Shown here piece by piece: positions 32,520 to 43,428 of a stretch of DNA of 64,000 nt. The stretch is from assembly GCF_050908995.1 (NCBI RefSeq), contig NC_135129.1, positions 3,844,001-3,908,000 of the forward strand, read 5' to 3'. Below the pieces are notes generated by a model. The model saw nothing but the letters and a program-made list of their open reading frames with translations, was not told the DNA's origin and ran no database searches. A program made the translations under genes and the position numbers. This stretch comes from Andrena cerasifolii. Lineage: Eukaryota; Arthropoda; Insecta; Hymenoptera; Andrenidae. Positions within the stretch are counted from its first letter, which is position 1. Every line of letters starts with the position of its first letter.

Positions 32520-33335
32520 CCACGTTCACTTAGCGCGCGCGATCCGTGCGGGGACCGCCTATGGGCGTCCAGCGAGTATGGTTAACAAACACAACTGCAG
32601 GACCCCCGCACGCGGTGTTGCGCTCAGCGCTTGAATCCCAGCAGCGAGAAGGTCGATGCCCCGGAATCACTTGATCCTCTTCGTTATCCCGGGGACTTTT
32701 GAAACCGACCATGTTTCGGTCTCGCTGCGCTTTATTTTTCACCGCGAGCGCGGCTTTCGTTAGCCGCGCGTCAGATGCTTGCGTAAAAAGTGAGAATGAC
32801 GTGTCGCCGTCCGCGCGCGCTGGCCATTTTCGTTGCCAGGTTTACTGTACTTGTCACTGACTGAACGGCTAATAGAGCATAGTGCGATGTCACGCATTCG
32901 AACGCGACGAGATTACTCCCCCCCCCCCCCCCCGCCGCTCGGTCTCCCCCCACCGCGTGGCCCGGGCGAAATTGCTCTCCCGTTATTCTATATCGAAGCG
33001 GGTGAACGATTGTCCGCGACTCTGCCCACCGCGCGAAACGATTGCTTTTTAACTAAATCGAATCGCTCCGTCCGCGCCGCTACGCCCACTCCCTTAACGA
33101 GGGAAACCGTTTCAATTACGGCACGTGTACTCGTTGTAATTACGTCTGCTGCGTCGGCTCGCTTAGAAGGGGTTTCAGCAATAATCGTTGACCGTTACCG
33201 TTTGTTACGCTTCAAGACGGAAAATGTATCCGTTACACGCGTATCGTCCACGAAAGTGGCCGGCGATCATCACGGAAACCGTGCACCACCCGGGCAGGCG
33301 CCCTCTGTTGTTCGGCTCTTCATTGGGCCCCGCTC
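32520..33335. other. CpG-rich island with poly-C run
   Basis: A GC-rich stretch including a run of about 16 C at 32919-32934. It generates the longest open frame of the window (to 33459), but that frame lacks an early ATG and any domain, and its PPPPPP run is the homopolymer. Promoter or unannotated first exon is possible but not shown. Confidence 0.3.
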
Positions 33336-33338
33336 GTT

Positions 33339-33486
33339 TCAACCTTTAGAGGGCCGGGATTTTTTCACTGAAATTGTAAATTTTATTCAGTTCAAATTTA
33401 TGCATACGTACTGCCAACATGCTCGGCGAGGTATCCTAATTTTTAGGTGGCCACTATAGCGGCCAGCACGGCCCTCTGAGGGTTAA
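33339..33486. mobile_element. Small TTAA-type element abutting the next one
   Basis: AACCTTTAGAGGGCCGGGAT at 33341 and GGCCCTCTGAGGGTTAA ending at 33486 are imperfect inverted repeats. The left TTAA is mutated to TTCAA. It shares its right TTAA with the element at 33483-34005. Confidence 0.45.
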
Positions 33487-34005
33487 GGGTTGATACCTAA
33501 ATAGTCAGACCGCCGAAAGAGGCGAAGGTTTGAGAATTTTTTTTTATAAAACGGATGCATATATTTTTACAGAATTTTTTGCATTTAAAAGATCAATGTT
33601 TAAAGAATAATTTAGTCATTTTTTGTGGAAAAATATTTATGTTTTTATTAAAGTTGCAATCGACATCCGAGAAGCTTTTTTGAAACCAAAATCACAAAAG
33701 CAAAAAAGATTTCTTCGCGCACGAGGAAGTGAGGGATAAGCAAAAATCACGAGAAAAATTAGGACCTCAATTTTTTGTTTTAAATTAATATTTCGGAAAT
33801 TCATTCCGTTAATCAGAGGATACATTAATGTTGTAATTGTTACTTCATTATAAACGTAAATATTTTTTTACGCAAGAATACCAAACGTTCTTTAAACGTT
33901 GCTCTTTTAAGCGTAAAAAGTTTGGTAAAAATATATGCTTCCGTTTCTTAAAAAAAAATTCACAAATACTCGCCTCTTTTCGGCCGCCTGACTATAACCC
34001 CTTAA
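33483..34005. mobile_element. TTAA-flanked inverted-repeat element
   Basis: TTAAGGGTTGATACC...AGTCAGACCGCCGAAAGAGGCGA at the left is mirrored by TCGCCTCTTTTCGGCCGCCT...CTATAACCCCTTAA at the right. TTAA is at both ends. It is 523 bp. Open frames inside (33637-33825, 33837-34076) are unsupported. Confidence 0.65.
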
Positions 34006-35004
34006 ACCGTTTATTAGCAGAGTCACAGGCATATGTGCCTGATCTTTTTTACTGCTCAATAAAATACCAGTTTTGAATAAGAATAAAATTTTCAATTTCA
34101 AGGTGTTCCCTTGCAAAAACTGTATTTGGGAATGGCGTACCGTTTTGATAGAGCGTCGGATTTATAACGAGACAAAACTGTATATTTTATTAAATAGGTG
34201 TTCACTTGAAGAAACTATCAGTCACAAACGAAACGAAATTAATGTAATGAACAAGTAAAAATAATGGCTGAAGAAAGCCTCATCTAAATGATTATTTATA
34301 TAAATAAAATATATACTTTGAAGTTTAACGATTTGTAAGAACTATCGATTCGTTTTACTTTTCACGGTGAATTTTACGTTTTTCGTATACAGTCGTCAGT
34401 AAGTTGCAATTACCTTACAAAATTTAATCTTTAGACTGGACTCTCTTGAGAGATATTTACTATTTCTGTAGTATTAACAATACCTAATTTTTTAAAGAAA
34501 ACCTCTCATTTTTAACCACAAACAGAAAACAGTAGATAACAAGTTACTAAATCTCTCAGCACAATCGCGATCTTTTTTCATGCCTTGTCGTCATCGTACG
34601 CACAATTACATGTCCAGAGTGGTGGTGGTGGTTGCACGTTTCCTTTATTTATTCGCCTGTTAATCTTGAACTTGAGCCGGTTGAACGATAGGTATTCGGA
34701 AGTCGAGGGGAATTCCGCCGACGCAGAAATCCGAGACTCGCGAAAAATGGAGTACTACGGGGTAATAAAATTGCAAAAAAGCATTTATCCTCGGTCTTTT
34801 CGCGCCGCTGAATACGCCTGGGAACGCTTCGACTAACCATGCTGCAGGCGCGCAAATCACTTCGTAGAATCAGTCCTTTTAAACGATAAATTAGCGAAAC
34901 GTGACGATAAAACAATTTTATCAACTTGCGCAAGAAAAGTTTTGCGCCTTTGTGCGTATCGCTGATAAGGTGCAAGTACAGAATCGCTCGTAATGGCAGC
35001 TTGC
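34006..35004. other. Intergenic DNA, nothing delimited
   Basis: Contains a short GGTGGTGGTGG run near 34620 and overlapping frames on both strands (34585-35125) without coding features. Confidence 0.3.
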
Positions 35005-35012
35005 TCCTAAGC

Positions 35013-35240
35013 CAGTGTTTCCTAACCTTTTTTGAGGCGTGATACCCTTTTGTAATATTCAAATAACCCGCGACCCCTCCCCCCGTATAAGGTAAGGTAA
35101 ATTTAACAAGGTAAATAAAACACATTAAAAATAGGCATTTCAGAATAGAATTCTAACTTAATAATATTAAAAACAAAATCCGCCAAAACAGTGGCGCCCT
35201 CCTAGAAAACACTTCGCGACCCACCGGCTGGGAATTACTG
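35013..35240. mobile_element. hAT-type MITE, family CAGTGTTTC
   Basis: The ends CAGTGTTTCCTAACC and GGCTGGGAATTACTG are imperfect inverted repeats. The flanks TCCTAAGC and TTCTAAAC agree at six of eight positions, fitting an aged 8-bp duplication. A second fragment with CAGTGTTTCTCAACC and GGGAACCACTG lies at 35425-35456. Confidence 0.55.
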
Positions 35241-35469
35241 TTCTAAACCATTTTTAAAAAATAATAATTATGTGCTATAAAGCTCTGGTATTCCTAAATA
35301 TGTATTTTCGTTTATAATAATAAATTTTTGCGCGAAGCAAAACAGTTTACAAAGGCCCTAAATGAATTAGAATCTTATTTTCGAAACGTCCTACAAATAT
35401 TTTCGTAATAGAAGTACCTATAGACCAGTGTTTCTCAACCTTGTTGGGAACCACTGCTGTAGACTACTA

Positions 35470-35512
35470 ACCCCCCCCCCCCCACACACACACAAACACA
35501 CACACACACACT
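35470..35512. repeat. Poly-C and CA microsatellite
   Basis: A run of about 14 C is followed by ACACACACACAAACACACACAC, a simple repeat next to a hAT fragment. Confidence 0.8.
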
Positions 35513-35700
35513 AGAAAAGGAAAAAGGAGATTCATGTAATCACGACTGAAGTAATTCAAGAGCTTCGTAAAAAAAATGAATTTCATTCTTTAAAAAATTT
35601 TCTATAATCACCTAATGAATTTGATTGAATTTACATTAAAAATATTTTTATCCGTTCAACTCGGCTTCCCCAAGATTAAATCCTGAGTGATCGCTACTGA
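35508..35700. repeat. Interspersed repeat shared with 9684-9905
   Basis: The second copy of the dispersed sequence in ZP intron 2, with the same block order (ATTCATGTAATCACGAC, CAAGAGC, ATCCGTTCAACT). Confidence 0.5.
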
Positions 35701-36474
35701 TAGCAATACTACGTAGTTTCAATAGATGCATAGATCACGATCAAGTATTTTGACGATACATATAAAGAATTTGCGAATGCTGGGAACATGAAAATTGTAG
35801 AAACAGATCGATACTTTATTAAGTGGAAGGAAACTAGGTAGCAGCCAGCGTGTCGAACGATGAATGGACTTTAGAAATGTATTAAGATTACGAAATAGGA
35901 AATTACTGACGATTTTTTCTAATAATAAAGCGTCACGTTCATTGTAATGAAAAACCTAACCTCATCCTTTGAAATTGATTCAACAGTGGTGTTGCAATGT
36001 ATCAAAAATACCATAAGCATTCTACCATACGTATTCGTAGAAGACAATGATATTTATCATATCGTACGATCACATTTGTTTCCCCGTCTTTTTGCCTCGA
36101 TAGCATCGCGATCCCAACAACAAAAGGTTTAACAAACACCCCTAGCGTCTGATTATTAATTGTCACTGGTACTTTCCTGTGGCCACGGACTCTCAATTAA
36201 CGAGCCACCAGCAGCGGCAATTTCCTTTTCGCTACCTGTTACACTAATCGCGATGGTGCAGTAGAAGTATTTCGAGCTCCACGGTTCGCTGTTCGTGAAA
36301 AGAAGATCGAGATGATCGCCCGATAACTGAGAATAGGCACGAATACTTATTACCGAGATATTGGGAGGGGATCATTCCTCTCTTTCCAATGTAATTCCTA
36401 CTTTGTCTAAATCCCGATCGTGTTTAGTTCTGCTTTATTATATTTAAACACCATGCAATGCGTGACCCTTACCA
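35701..36474. other. Intergenic DNA, nothing seen
   Basis: AT-rich sequence without a supported frame or repeat. Confidence 0.3.
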
Positions 36475-36765
36475 TAGTGATCTTCTAAGGAGTGATCGGT
36501 ATAACGGCAGCCATCTTGGAGCAAAACCGGAAATAAACATATCTATCTCTTTCTATCAGTATTTCTTTCTCTCTCTCCTTCTGTCTCTTTCTATCAGTAT
36601 TTCTGTCTCTTTCTATCAGTATTTTTCTCTTTCTATCAGTATTTCTGTCTCTTTCTATCAGTATTTCTGTCTCTTTCTTTTTTTGTCTACTTCCGCTCTT
36701 GCTCCAAAATCGCGGCAACCAATCAGCGACGACACACGTTCCGATCACTCCCTAGAGGATCACTA
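36475..36765. mobile_element. TA-flanked MITE with internal 22-bp repeats
   Basis: TAGTGATCTTCTAAGGAGTG at the left and CACTCCCTAGAGGATCACTA at the right are inverted ends with TA at each edge. Inner arms TTGGAGCAA and TTGCTCCAA pair. The interior (36549-36680) is a tandem array of TTTCTATCAGTATTTCTGTC-like units, which gives open frames on both strands. Confidence 0.65.
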
Positions 36766-37432
36766 CTTTATCATACAGCTTAGCGCCTCTTCTGTCAAAC
36801 CTCTGAATCACGTTATCACCCATTAATCATATTTACTTTGAGTTTTTCAGCGATACGAATCAGTAATGCAGAAACATGAGCAGACATTTTATGGATAGCA
36901 AAGCACAATTCCATTACCGATCTATTTTAAAATTATATCAGTTTCGAATATAACTTTCGACTATAAGTAATCCTGCTTACCATCTAACGTAACATGTTGA
37001 CGGACATAATATATGTAAAGAGATGCTTGATAATTTCAGATAAATTATAAAACTTCGTCCCACAGTGGAGACACGATAGTTTCCAAAAACTTTGCATGAT
37101 CCCAGGACGAAGACTCGTAATAGGAAACGGCTAGAGACCAACTGGTATTCGTTTGGTTGCCTGAAACTTACATAATTTAGCATCATAATTTATCGTATAC
37201 TCTCAAACTATATATGTAGTAACTGTTACAAAGAGTAACGTTCACATTTAAGAAGGCAATATATACTCTTAACGGTAGTGACATAAATGATACCAATTTG
37301 TATCGATAGTAGCAGTTGTGATGTAAAGAAAATATAATAAGTTTGTACATCATGTTAAAATAACAGTTTAGCCTTTTTGTATTTTTGCAAGATTATAAAT
37401 GCAATGCTTTTCTCTCAATTGACTATTAGAAA

Positions 37433-37557
37433 ATTGAAAAGTCCTTTTAGAAAACACTCTAAGTCCCAAAAATCAAATTCTACGTAGAACATTTTCCGAT
37501 AATTTTTATTTTTTTTATTTTGGCAATTAAAGTGTTTTCTACAAGGACTCTTCAATT
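37433..37557. mobile_element. Foldback element, family shared with 14584-14725
   Basis: TTGAAAAGTCCTTTTAGAAA at the left pairs with TTTTCTACAAGGACTCTTCAA at the right. It is 125 bp. The termini are the same as those at 14584-14725. Confidence 0.6.
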
Positions 37558-38249
37558 GTAGTACTAATTGGGCAAAAGAGGATGACGACTCTTCAATAAC
37601 ATATTTAATTACGATACTGTAAACAGTGTAGGAAGTGTACAGCTACGTTACAGTTTTCTTCTTTAATTCTAAGAAAGAGAACGGGACATGTCGATGCACC
37701 CCATTATCATCCAAGTATTCAGCGAATCGAAAGAAGATGATAGAGAAATCCCTTGTATTTCACGCTCCGTTAGGTGGTGAAAAATTTCCGGGTAACGCAA
37801 GCTCACCTCGCAAATTCCTTCGAATGCCTACGTCTTGCCGAATTCTAAAGGGTCCTACGTTGATAGCCGTCCCAGCAAGCGAGCACTTCTTTAGTTTTCC
37901 ACGCGGTGCACTATCCTGTTTACGCTCTGGGGCGTTCGGCATGCTTTATGGAAGTCCATAAGCGGATACAACGGTCCACCGCATAGGCATTCGTATATTT
38001 AATTCATTTCTGGCTTTATCTCGATTGCTACACTCATTCGAGACGCGTTTCATATCACATTGGGAAGCCACGCCGGAGATTTCTGTTGTTTCTCCTCTAA
38101 CCGTGCAGTTAACGTTGTTTCCAAAACGAAAAAAAAGGAACATGCACGCCGCGCGCCACAGAATTTAATTGCCCGCATATTACATTTTATAATTTTACGA
38201 AGTAAAAAAATGGAACACTCTCATAAGTTTGCATTCAATGATCGAAGCC

Positions 38250-38847
38250 GCCGTTAGAATTTCAAGTCTTTATTTAATTATTCAATAAGAATGAAATTTA
38301 ACATGTAAATGCAACAAGTGCACCTCTTAATAAACCTTGTACAAAAATATACTTTTCAATATCGCTACTTTGTACGTAAACTCACTAGTGATGAGTAGAA
38401 AAAAAAATATATAATATCCTAATCTGAAAATCGTGGAAGAAAATTTGGATGGGGTCTGCGCATGTTTCTAAACATCGCTCGTTATAACGTTAATCCGATT
38501 AAGTAAAAAAAAAAGAAAGAAAAACAATGAGCATAAAATTAATCGTTAAACAAAACGAATGTTAAATATCTCTTTGTATCGTAAACTAAAAATAATTAAT
38601 GTGTTATTTGTACATACTTCTGTTAACTAAGTCGAGTCTCATATCCCGTGTACGGATACAATGTATTACTTTGTCATAACGAAGATAAAACTTAAATACA
38701 ATACTGCAACAAATAACACACACATTTTATCACGCTCGAATAATGTTATCGTAAGTATAAACGGAATGATTGTTCAACTCGGTACAGTTGTAGCAGTATC
38801 TATAACAATAGGGATCTTATAATTAGTCAAAAGGCACTGAAACGTTA
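38250..38847 (-). other. exu: Probable exu 3' UTR
   Basis: Between the exu stop codon (38848-38850) and a minus-strand AATAAA at 38274-38269. AT-rich, no frame. In flies the localisation signals for other mRNAs, not exu, are the studied 3' elements; nothing specific is claimed here. The end is inferred from the poly(A) signal only. Confidence 0.35.
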
Positions 38848-39159
38848 TTAATCCTGCGCTAGAACTGTATCGTCCTCGGATAATTCTGACTTTACTTTCA
38901 GCGGCGAACTAGAAGTAGTAGTGTCCGGACTCTCGGCACCGGAGTCACACTTATTGTTATTCTGTTTGTCGTCGGCGATTTTCGAATTCTCCTTTATCTC
39001 ATGCTTGTACGTTGATATCCTAGATTTAGGTTTCTTGGCAGGGTCGAAGTGACCTTCCAGAACGACCATCAGGTCCTCCATTTTCTTTTCGTCGGCGGTA
39101 GTCAATTTTTCTTTAAGTAACTTATCTAACCCCTCTTTCTGCCCATCGCTCCAAGCTTC
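38848..39159 (-). CDS. exu: exu exon 5 (stop)
   Basis: This exon encodes residues 304-406. The acceptor is GTTATAG before GAAGCT. It starts with EAWSDGQKEGLD and includes LEGHFDPAKK, both aligned to the end of the fly SAM-like region. A hydrophilic tail ends with VLAQD and TAA. Confidence 0.92.
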   Translation of the reverse strand, partial: EAWSDGQKEGLDKLLKEKLTTADEKKMEDLMVVLEGHFDPAKKPKSRISTYKHEIKENSKIADDKQNNNKCDSGAESPDTTTSSSPLKVKSELSEDDTVLAQD

Positions 39160-41029
39160 CTATAACGCACATAGCATTATAATTGATACATTCAAATTAA
39201 AAGTAAAGATCTGTTTGTCATACGAACTTTTAATTGGGAATATTCTATTCCCGACTCAGCTAGCAGTCGCCGTAAAGGGCTAGCGTGCTGACGTTCACGG
39301 CGATTCACACGGAACAGAGCTCCGAAAATAGGTTTCAAACTCTTCTGACGTTCCCACACTCGTTTCAGTTCTGAAACAAGGTCGACATAGCATGCATTCG
39401 AGGGCTGTACTTCCGAGAGGAACCGGTGGCCGATCGAGATGAAACTTGGTGGGTATTACGAGAGGTGTGGAAAGGCCCCAAATATAAAATTTTAGCTTCG
39501 GCAATTAATGCGTTCAAAAGATACAGGGGTAATTGTGCATAAAAGGGTGCACCTTACCGATTCTTTTTAATCACTTTACCACGGTCCCTCCACTTAACAA
39601 TATTTCTGTTGACTTATACCGACACAACGCATTCCACTTTCCAAATTATCCCGGGTATTAGTATTGGTTGGGGCTAGACTAGTGCGGAGAGCGCGCGCCC
39701 GCTCGCGGGCGCGTAAAGCATGGTGGCTACAAAATTTCAAAATGGAAAATATTGGGGGACGGGGGGGTTCCCGAGTAGGGGGACCTGCACCAACGTCCAA
39801 AAAAATTCGGAAACTAATAAATACCCGAAGCTACAATTTTAGATTTAGGGTCCACACACCCCCTCCCCAACCCTCCTCCCAAACCTCATCTCGATCGGCC
39901 ACCGGTCCCTTTCGGAATAATATCCCATTCGAGTTCTAAATAATAAATTATTTCTTATATAATTTTGTTTAATTCACGTTCTTATATAACCGAGAATATA
40001 TACCTGCATACTCCTGCTCCTCAACTTCCACTGGCTGAACGAATTCCCTAATGAATTCTACAGATTTCTTCATGGCACTATCACTGTCACCACTGCCGTC
40101 TGCAGTACTTTCAGCTGTGCCTTCTAGTGAACTTAAATGTTGTACTATTTGTAAAGCCAAGCATGCTCTGTCCTTTGCATTATCTAATTCCTTTTCCTTC
40201 AATTAGAAAATAAATTCTATTTAATTCGCTCTTCTGTTACAAAAATCCTTACGGTCTAGTAGTTTCTTTCACAAATTAGAATTTCAACACAAACAATTGT
40301 GCACGCATGAGATATGAGAGATCGCAGTAATATTCCTTTACAAGACAAAGTTGCCTTACTTGATTAAATAACGTTCGCGACAGAGTTCTAAGGGAAAATA
40401 TGCGAACTGTGTTCACATACTTTGCTTCAGCAACATTAAATCCGTTCGCAAATCCCTTTACAATCTCTTTAAATCTTTCCAGAAGATTATATTTCTTTAA
40501 CGATTCGATTAGCATGGCAGGAATAACTTTGCGCGGCTCGTGGTACACCAATATTATTCCGTCTGTTGCATCTCCTCTAATAAATTCCAGCCACGCCAGG
40601 AAGTCTGTTAACCCAGACACTTCGCTCTTGGTCTTTAGTACCTGTAAACAGTTACAGAATTTAATATAATCCAATAGAATCCAAATAATATAATCCAATC
40701 GAAGAATGGCGCTTTGCTGTTAATAACAAATAAACTACCTTATTAATTTTGTTATCTTTAAGTACCCGAAACTTCCCTATAGTTACTACTTTCATATTGT
40801 GCCTCTTCATAGCTGGGGCATTGAGATCCTTAAATGGCATCACGTATTGAGAATACGAGGATGTGGGTGTGCAGCCAGCTATTTGGCAGATTTCATCTAT
40901 GACCTTCTTCCCTGTGGTATCCATGTCCCATCCAACTAATCTATAGTTGCCTGGACCAATACCCATGGAGGAGCAAGGCTTTCTGGGTGGGCTATCTTTC
41001 CCATTCTCCATTACTGTCGATGACACCAT
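38848..41029 (-). CDS. exu: Maternal protein exuperantia
   Basis: Exons 41029-40739, 40641-40360, 40196-40004, 39370-39228 and 39159-38848 join to 406 aa with all phases consistent. Residues about 28-190 form the EXO (3'-5' exonuclease-like) fold, starting at GNYRLVGWDMDTTG (D35, D37) and including GIILVYHEPRKVIPAMLIES at about 126-144. A SAM-like helical region follows at about 195-355, with WERQKSLKPIF and the FDP motif. The C-terminal tail is rich in S, T, E and D. Exu is known in Drosophila as an RNA-binding dimer needed to localise bicoid mRNA in the oocyte, and its EXO domain is considered catalytically inactive. Here the usual D-x-E of active enzymes is D-M-D. It is shorter than the fly protein (about 530 aa), mainly in linkers and tail. 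The start ATG has a good AAAAATGG context. Confidence 0.93.
39228..39370 (-). CDS. exu: exu exon 4
   Basis: This exon encodes residues 256-303 and is absent from simple frame lists because it is short. The acceptor is CTTGTTTCAG before AACTGA and the donor is TTAAAA then GTTCGT, which is unusual at positions +3/+4. The peptide ERQKSLKPIF aligns with the fly ERQNSFRPVF segment, and both phases fit. An inverted-repeat element ends about 40 bp before its acceptor. Confidence 0.85.
39408..39922. mobile_element. Inverted-repeat element in exu intron 3
   Basis: The left arm (CCGAGAGGAACCGGTGGCCG at 39413, ATAAAATTTTAGCTTCGG near 39484) is repeated inverted in the right arm (CCGAAGCTACAATTTTAGAT near 39827, CGGCCACCGGTCCCTTTCGG ending 39914). 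Right-arm sequence recurs at 48178-48295. It fills about 80 percent of the 633-bp intron. Confidence 0.65.
40004..40196 (-). CDS. exu: exu exon 3
   Basis: This exon encodes residues 192-255 plus one base. It begins the helical region, with an acidic, serine-rich loop. The acceptor is TTGAAG and the donor is GCAG then GTATAT. The acceptor's polypyrimidine tract is weak, so a shift of a few codons at the start is possible. Confidence 0.82.
40360..40641 (-). CDS. exu: exu exon 2
   Basis: This exon encodes residues 98-191, the most conserved EXO part. The acceptor is TGTTTACAG before GTACTA and the donor is CAA then GTAAGG. Intron 1 is 97 bp and intron 2 is 163 bp. Confidence 0.93.
40739..41029 (-). 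CDS. exu: exu exon 1 (coding)
   Basis: This exon encodes residues 1-97, from a low-complexity N-terminus into the EXO fold. The donor is AAG then GTAGTT, phase 0. A TTTACAG at 41053-41047 upstream of the ATG looks like the acceptor of a 5' UTR intron. Confidence 0.92.
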
Positions 41030-42191
41030 TTTTCACAGCCAATAATCTGTAAATAACGCATCACACCTTTTCTTAACTACTTTACATAAAAGTTGTATAA
41101 TTTTTTTTATGAAGAGATAAAATTTTGATTTTCGTTTCGCATTAGCAGTGACACAAAAATTTGCAATTGTTTATTCAGAAAGAGATACGAGAAGGCGAAC
41201 TAAAATTATAATTTAAGCTACACAATCAGCAGAAAGTAGAAGTCTTATAATATCTTGTGTATTAGTGTGAATATTATTGATAACATCGAGGATTAATTAA
41301 TTATATTCACGCATGTAATGGTAAATTACGCGAGTGGCGTACTGTATTTCACTTTTTAACTGAGAACCCCGCGAGGACAACTTGAAAAGATGAAGATATA
41401 TACCGAAACTGACGACAAGTTTCTACCAGTTTATAAATCTCCGACTGAACCACGAGTTTCACGCTCGAATCTGCTCGTAGCAAATGTTTGGGACGAGCAC
41501 TCGGTTTTTGCACAAGGGCGAGATATTTCGGTACGTATGTATGTAGTATAGAGGAGATTACACGCGCACCGGCAAGGTCGACCTTGGGATTCAATACAGT
41601 ACACAAATACTTTGGAACAAAGGACTAATAGCTGAAGACACGTCTAATAATATCGTACACCTCACCTTTGGTAATTCGCTTAATAATTATTCACCGGAGG
41701 AAAACCGACTATTACGAGGCAAAATATCTTCCTTCCCGCCGTACAGCATCTGCTTAAGAGCGTTGCGAAGATAAAGCGACACAAATATTTACCAGAAACG
41801 GGGAGACAACACAGAGAGGTACGGATCCCACGTTGCGCATCGAAATGACTAATGCTAACGTCGGCGGCGAGAATTCGGCGCGCGCGACCGTTACCGCTGC
41901 CTACGGTAATAACGAGAGAAAAAAGTAAATGACGATCTAGCCAGCTGGTACTTCGTCAGGTGCATCCACCGGCCAATAAGAAAACTGAATGCCGCGTGAA
42001 TTTTTCTGATTCCGTGACGTCCGCGGAACGCGTCCCGAAGTCGGCAAAGCCGCGCGAATCGTGTCACGTATGTAAAACCGATATTCTCTCGTCGCACGTG
42101 GGCCGTGCCGCGGCTCGTAGCCTCGCTTTCAATATTATTTCAGTTTCTGTTCGATTCCGCATGCCATTAAATCCGTCACGATTCACTCACC
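41030..42191 (-). other. exu: Probable exu 5' UTR intron
   Basis: A minus-strand donor GTGAGT at 42190-42185 (preceded by AGCCCG) and the TTTACAG acceptor at 41053-41047 would join a leader exon to the 17 nt before the exu ATG. An alternative donor GTGAGG lies near 41665. This is inferred from splice motifs; the short frames inside (41349-42097) are unsupported. Confidence 0.35.
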
Positions 42192-42430
42192 GGGCTCGCG
42201 TGCCTTCTATCGAGTTCTTTCTTCTCTCTCTCAGATAGAGATCTCTCTTTTTCTCGCTGAAAGTCTTCTGCGACACGCGTAGCGGACGACAACACTGTAT
42301 AAATCCTTAGCAGATACTGGAAACCACTGGAACGCAGCGTAGACGCATTTGAACGCACGTGCGAGATTGGCAGTAAACTGCCCGCTCGCCTATTTGCGCG
42401 TGCGTGGTCGATCCGACTATCACGTGAGTT
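41820..42430. promoter_or_regulatory. CpG-rich region upstream of exu
   Basis: A CpG-rich block with a CCAAT box (GGCCAATAAG near 41972), a TGACGTCC site near 42017 and a CACGTG-type E-box near 42096. Position relative to exu fits a promoter or first exon. It might also serve a divergent plus-strand gene, though none was found. Confidence 0.35.
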
Positions 42431-42534
42431 CTAATGTCACTAGTGGGTGAAGGAGAGACCCTGACAATTGCGAATCTAGCAGTGCACGCTCGGATTGTAA
42501 CGGCTGGGCTGCGTATTTCTTTCTACTACACATA

Positions 42535-42855
42535 CAGTGACCAGACGCCCCGCATTGTGCGGGACAGTCCCGCATTTGAGCCCTTCGTCCCGCATTGAAA
42601 AGTGTCCCGCAAAGTGTCCCGGATTGGACATGTAACCTTTTACATTTTCGCAGTGGCATGAGGTTACTGTTTTTCTCGTGAAAAAATAAATATTTTTAAT
42701 TTCGTTTCAATGTATCACTTTATAATCACAAGTATGTATTTTTAAATATATTACAAATGCTTTAATAAACTACGGAAAAGATTTCCTCACGGATATGTTA
42801 ACCTTCTTTTTGCTTGCTTGCTTGTTTGCCCCGGGAACAGAAAATATCTGGTCAC
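42535..42855. mobile_element. Probable hAT-like element with CCCGC repeats
   Basis: It begins CAGTGACCAGACGCCCCGCA and ends TCTGGTCACT, an inverted pair. The left part repeats GTCCCGCATT and GTGTCCCGCA. The flanks do not give a clear 8-bp duplication. Confidence 0.5.
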
Positions 42856-42885
42856 TTCAACTACATACTTAGTTGCTTTTCGAAC

Positions 42886-43064
42886 ACCGCGGGCAGAGTT
42901 AGGAGCGACGGGGCCGCAGTGAATGGAGGGGGAAACACCTACAGGAGTGGTGGTTATGTGTGCATGAACTGCGCCTGCGTCAGTCACGCAATATTACCAC
43001 CGCTCCTGTCGGTGTTTCCCCCTCCATCACAGCGGCTCCATCGCTCCTAACTCTGACCGCGGGG
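42886..43064. mobile_element. Foldback MITE
   Basis: Arms of about 75 bp: CGCGGGCAGAGTTAGGAGCG and GGAGGGGGAAACACC in the left arm pair with GGTGTTTCCCCCTCC and CGCTCCTAACTCTGACCGCG in the right arm. High identity suggests recent activity. Confidence 0.7.
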
Positions 43065-43106
43065 TTGGTAGAATATAAATACACCATTCGAAGTATCTCG
43101 CGCGTA

Positions 43107-43311
43107 CAGGGTTGCCAGGCGTACTGATTAAATGGCGGTGTGCTGACCTATGTGACGTCGTACGTATCTTCTCTTCGGTCGTACGGTGCAGGAGAAGGGG
43201 AACACTTATATTTGGTTGGTGACGCCGTGACGTCATACCAACGCGAAGCCAATCCAAGACAAGTGACGTCATATATGCCAGTACGGCGTACTGAACCGCC
43301 TCGCAACCCTG
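43107..43311. mobile_element. hAT-type MITE, family CAGGGTTGCCA
   Basis: CAGGGTTGCCAGGCGTACTG at the left and CGCAACCCTG at the right, with the exact 8-bp duplication CGCGCGTA on both sides (43099-43106, 43312-43319). It contains three TGACGTC motifs. It is 205 bp and non-coding. Confidence 0.82.
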
Positions 43312-43428
43312 CGCGCGTACGCGGTGGCGTGGCACAATGTCTGTGGCCCGTTAGATCTTTAGAGACGAATTTCAGATGACACTTTGCAATTCGTGCTGTT
43401 CCAATTACGATATGTTGTGCGAACGTAA

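Noticed and set aside
32833..33459. 208-codon plus-strand frame, the longest in the window
   Set aside because: Its first in-frame ATG is well inside, the PPPPPP run is a poly-C homopolymer, and there is no recognisable domain. It is explained by a GC-rich island.
41349..41606. 85-codon minus-strand frame as an exu upstream exon
   Set aside because: No splice sites joining it in phase to the exu ATG; the conserved protein starts at 41029.
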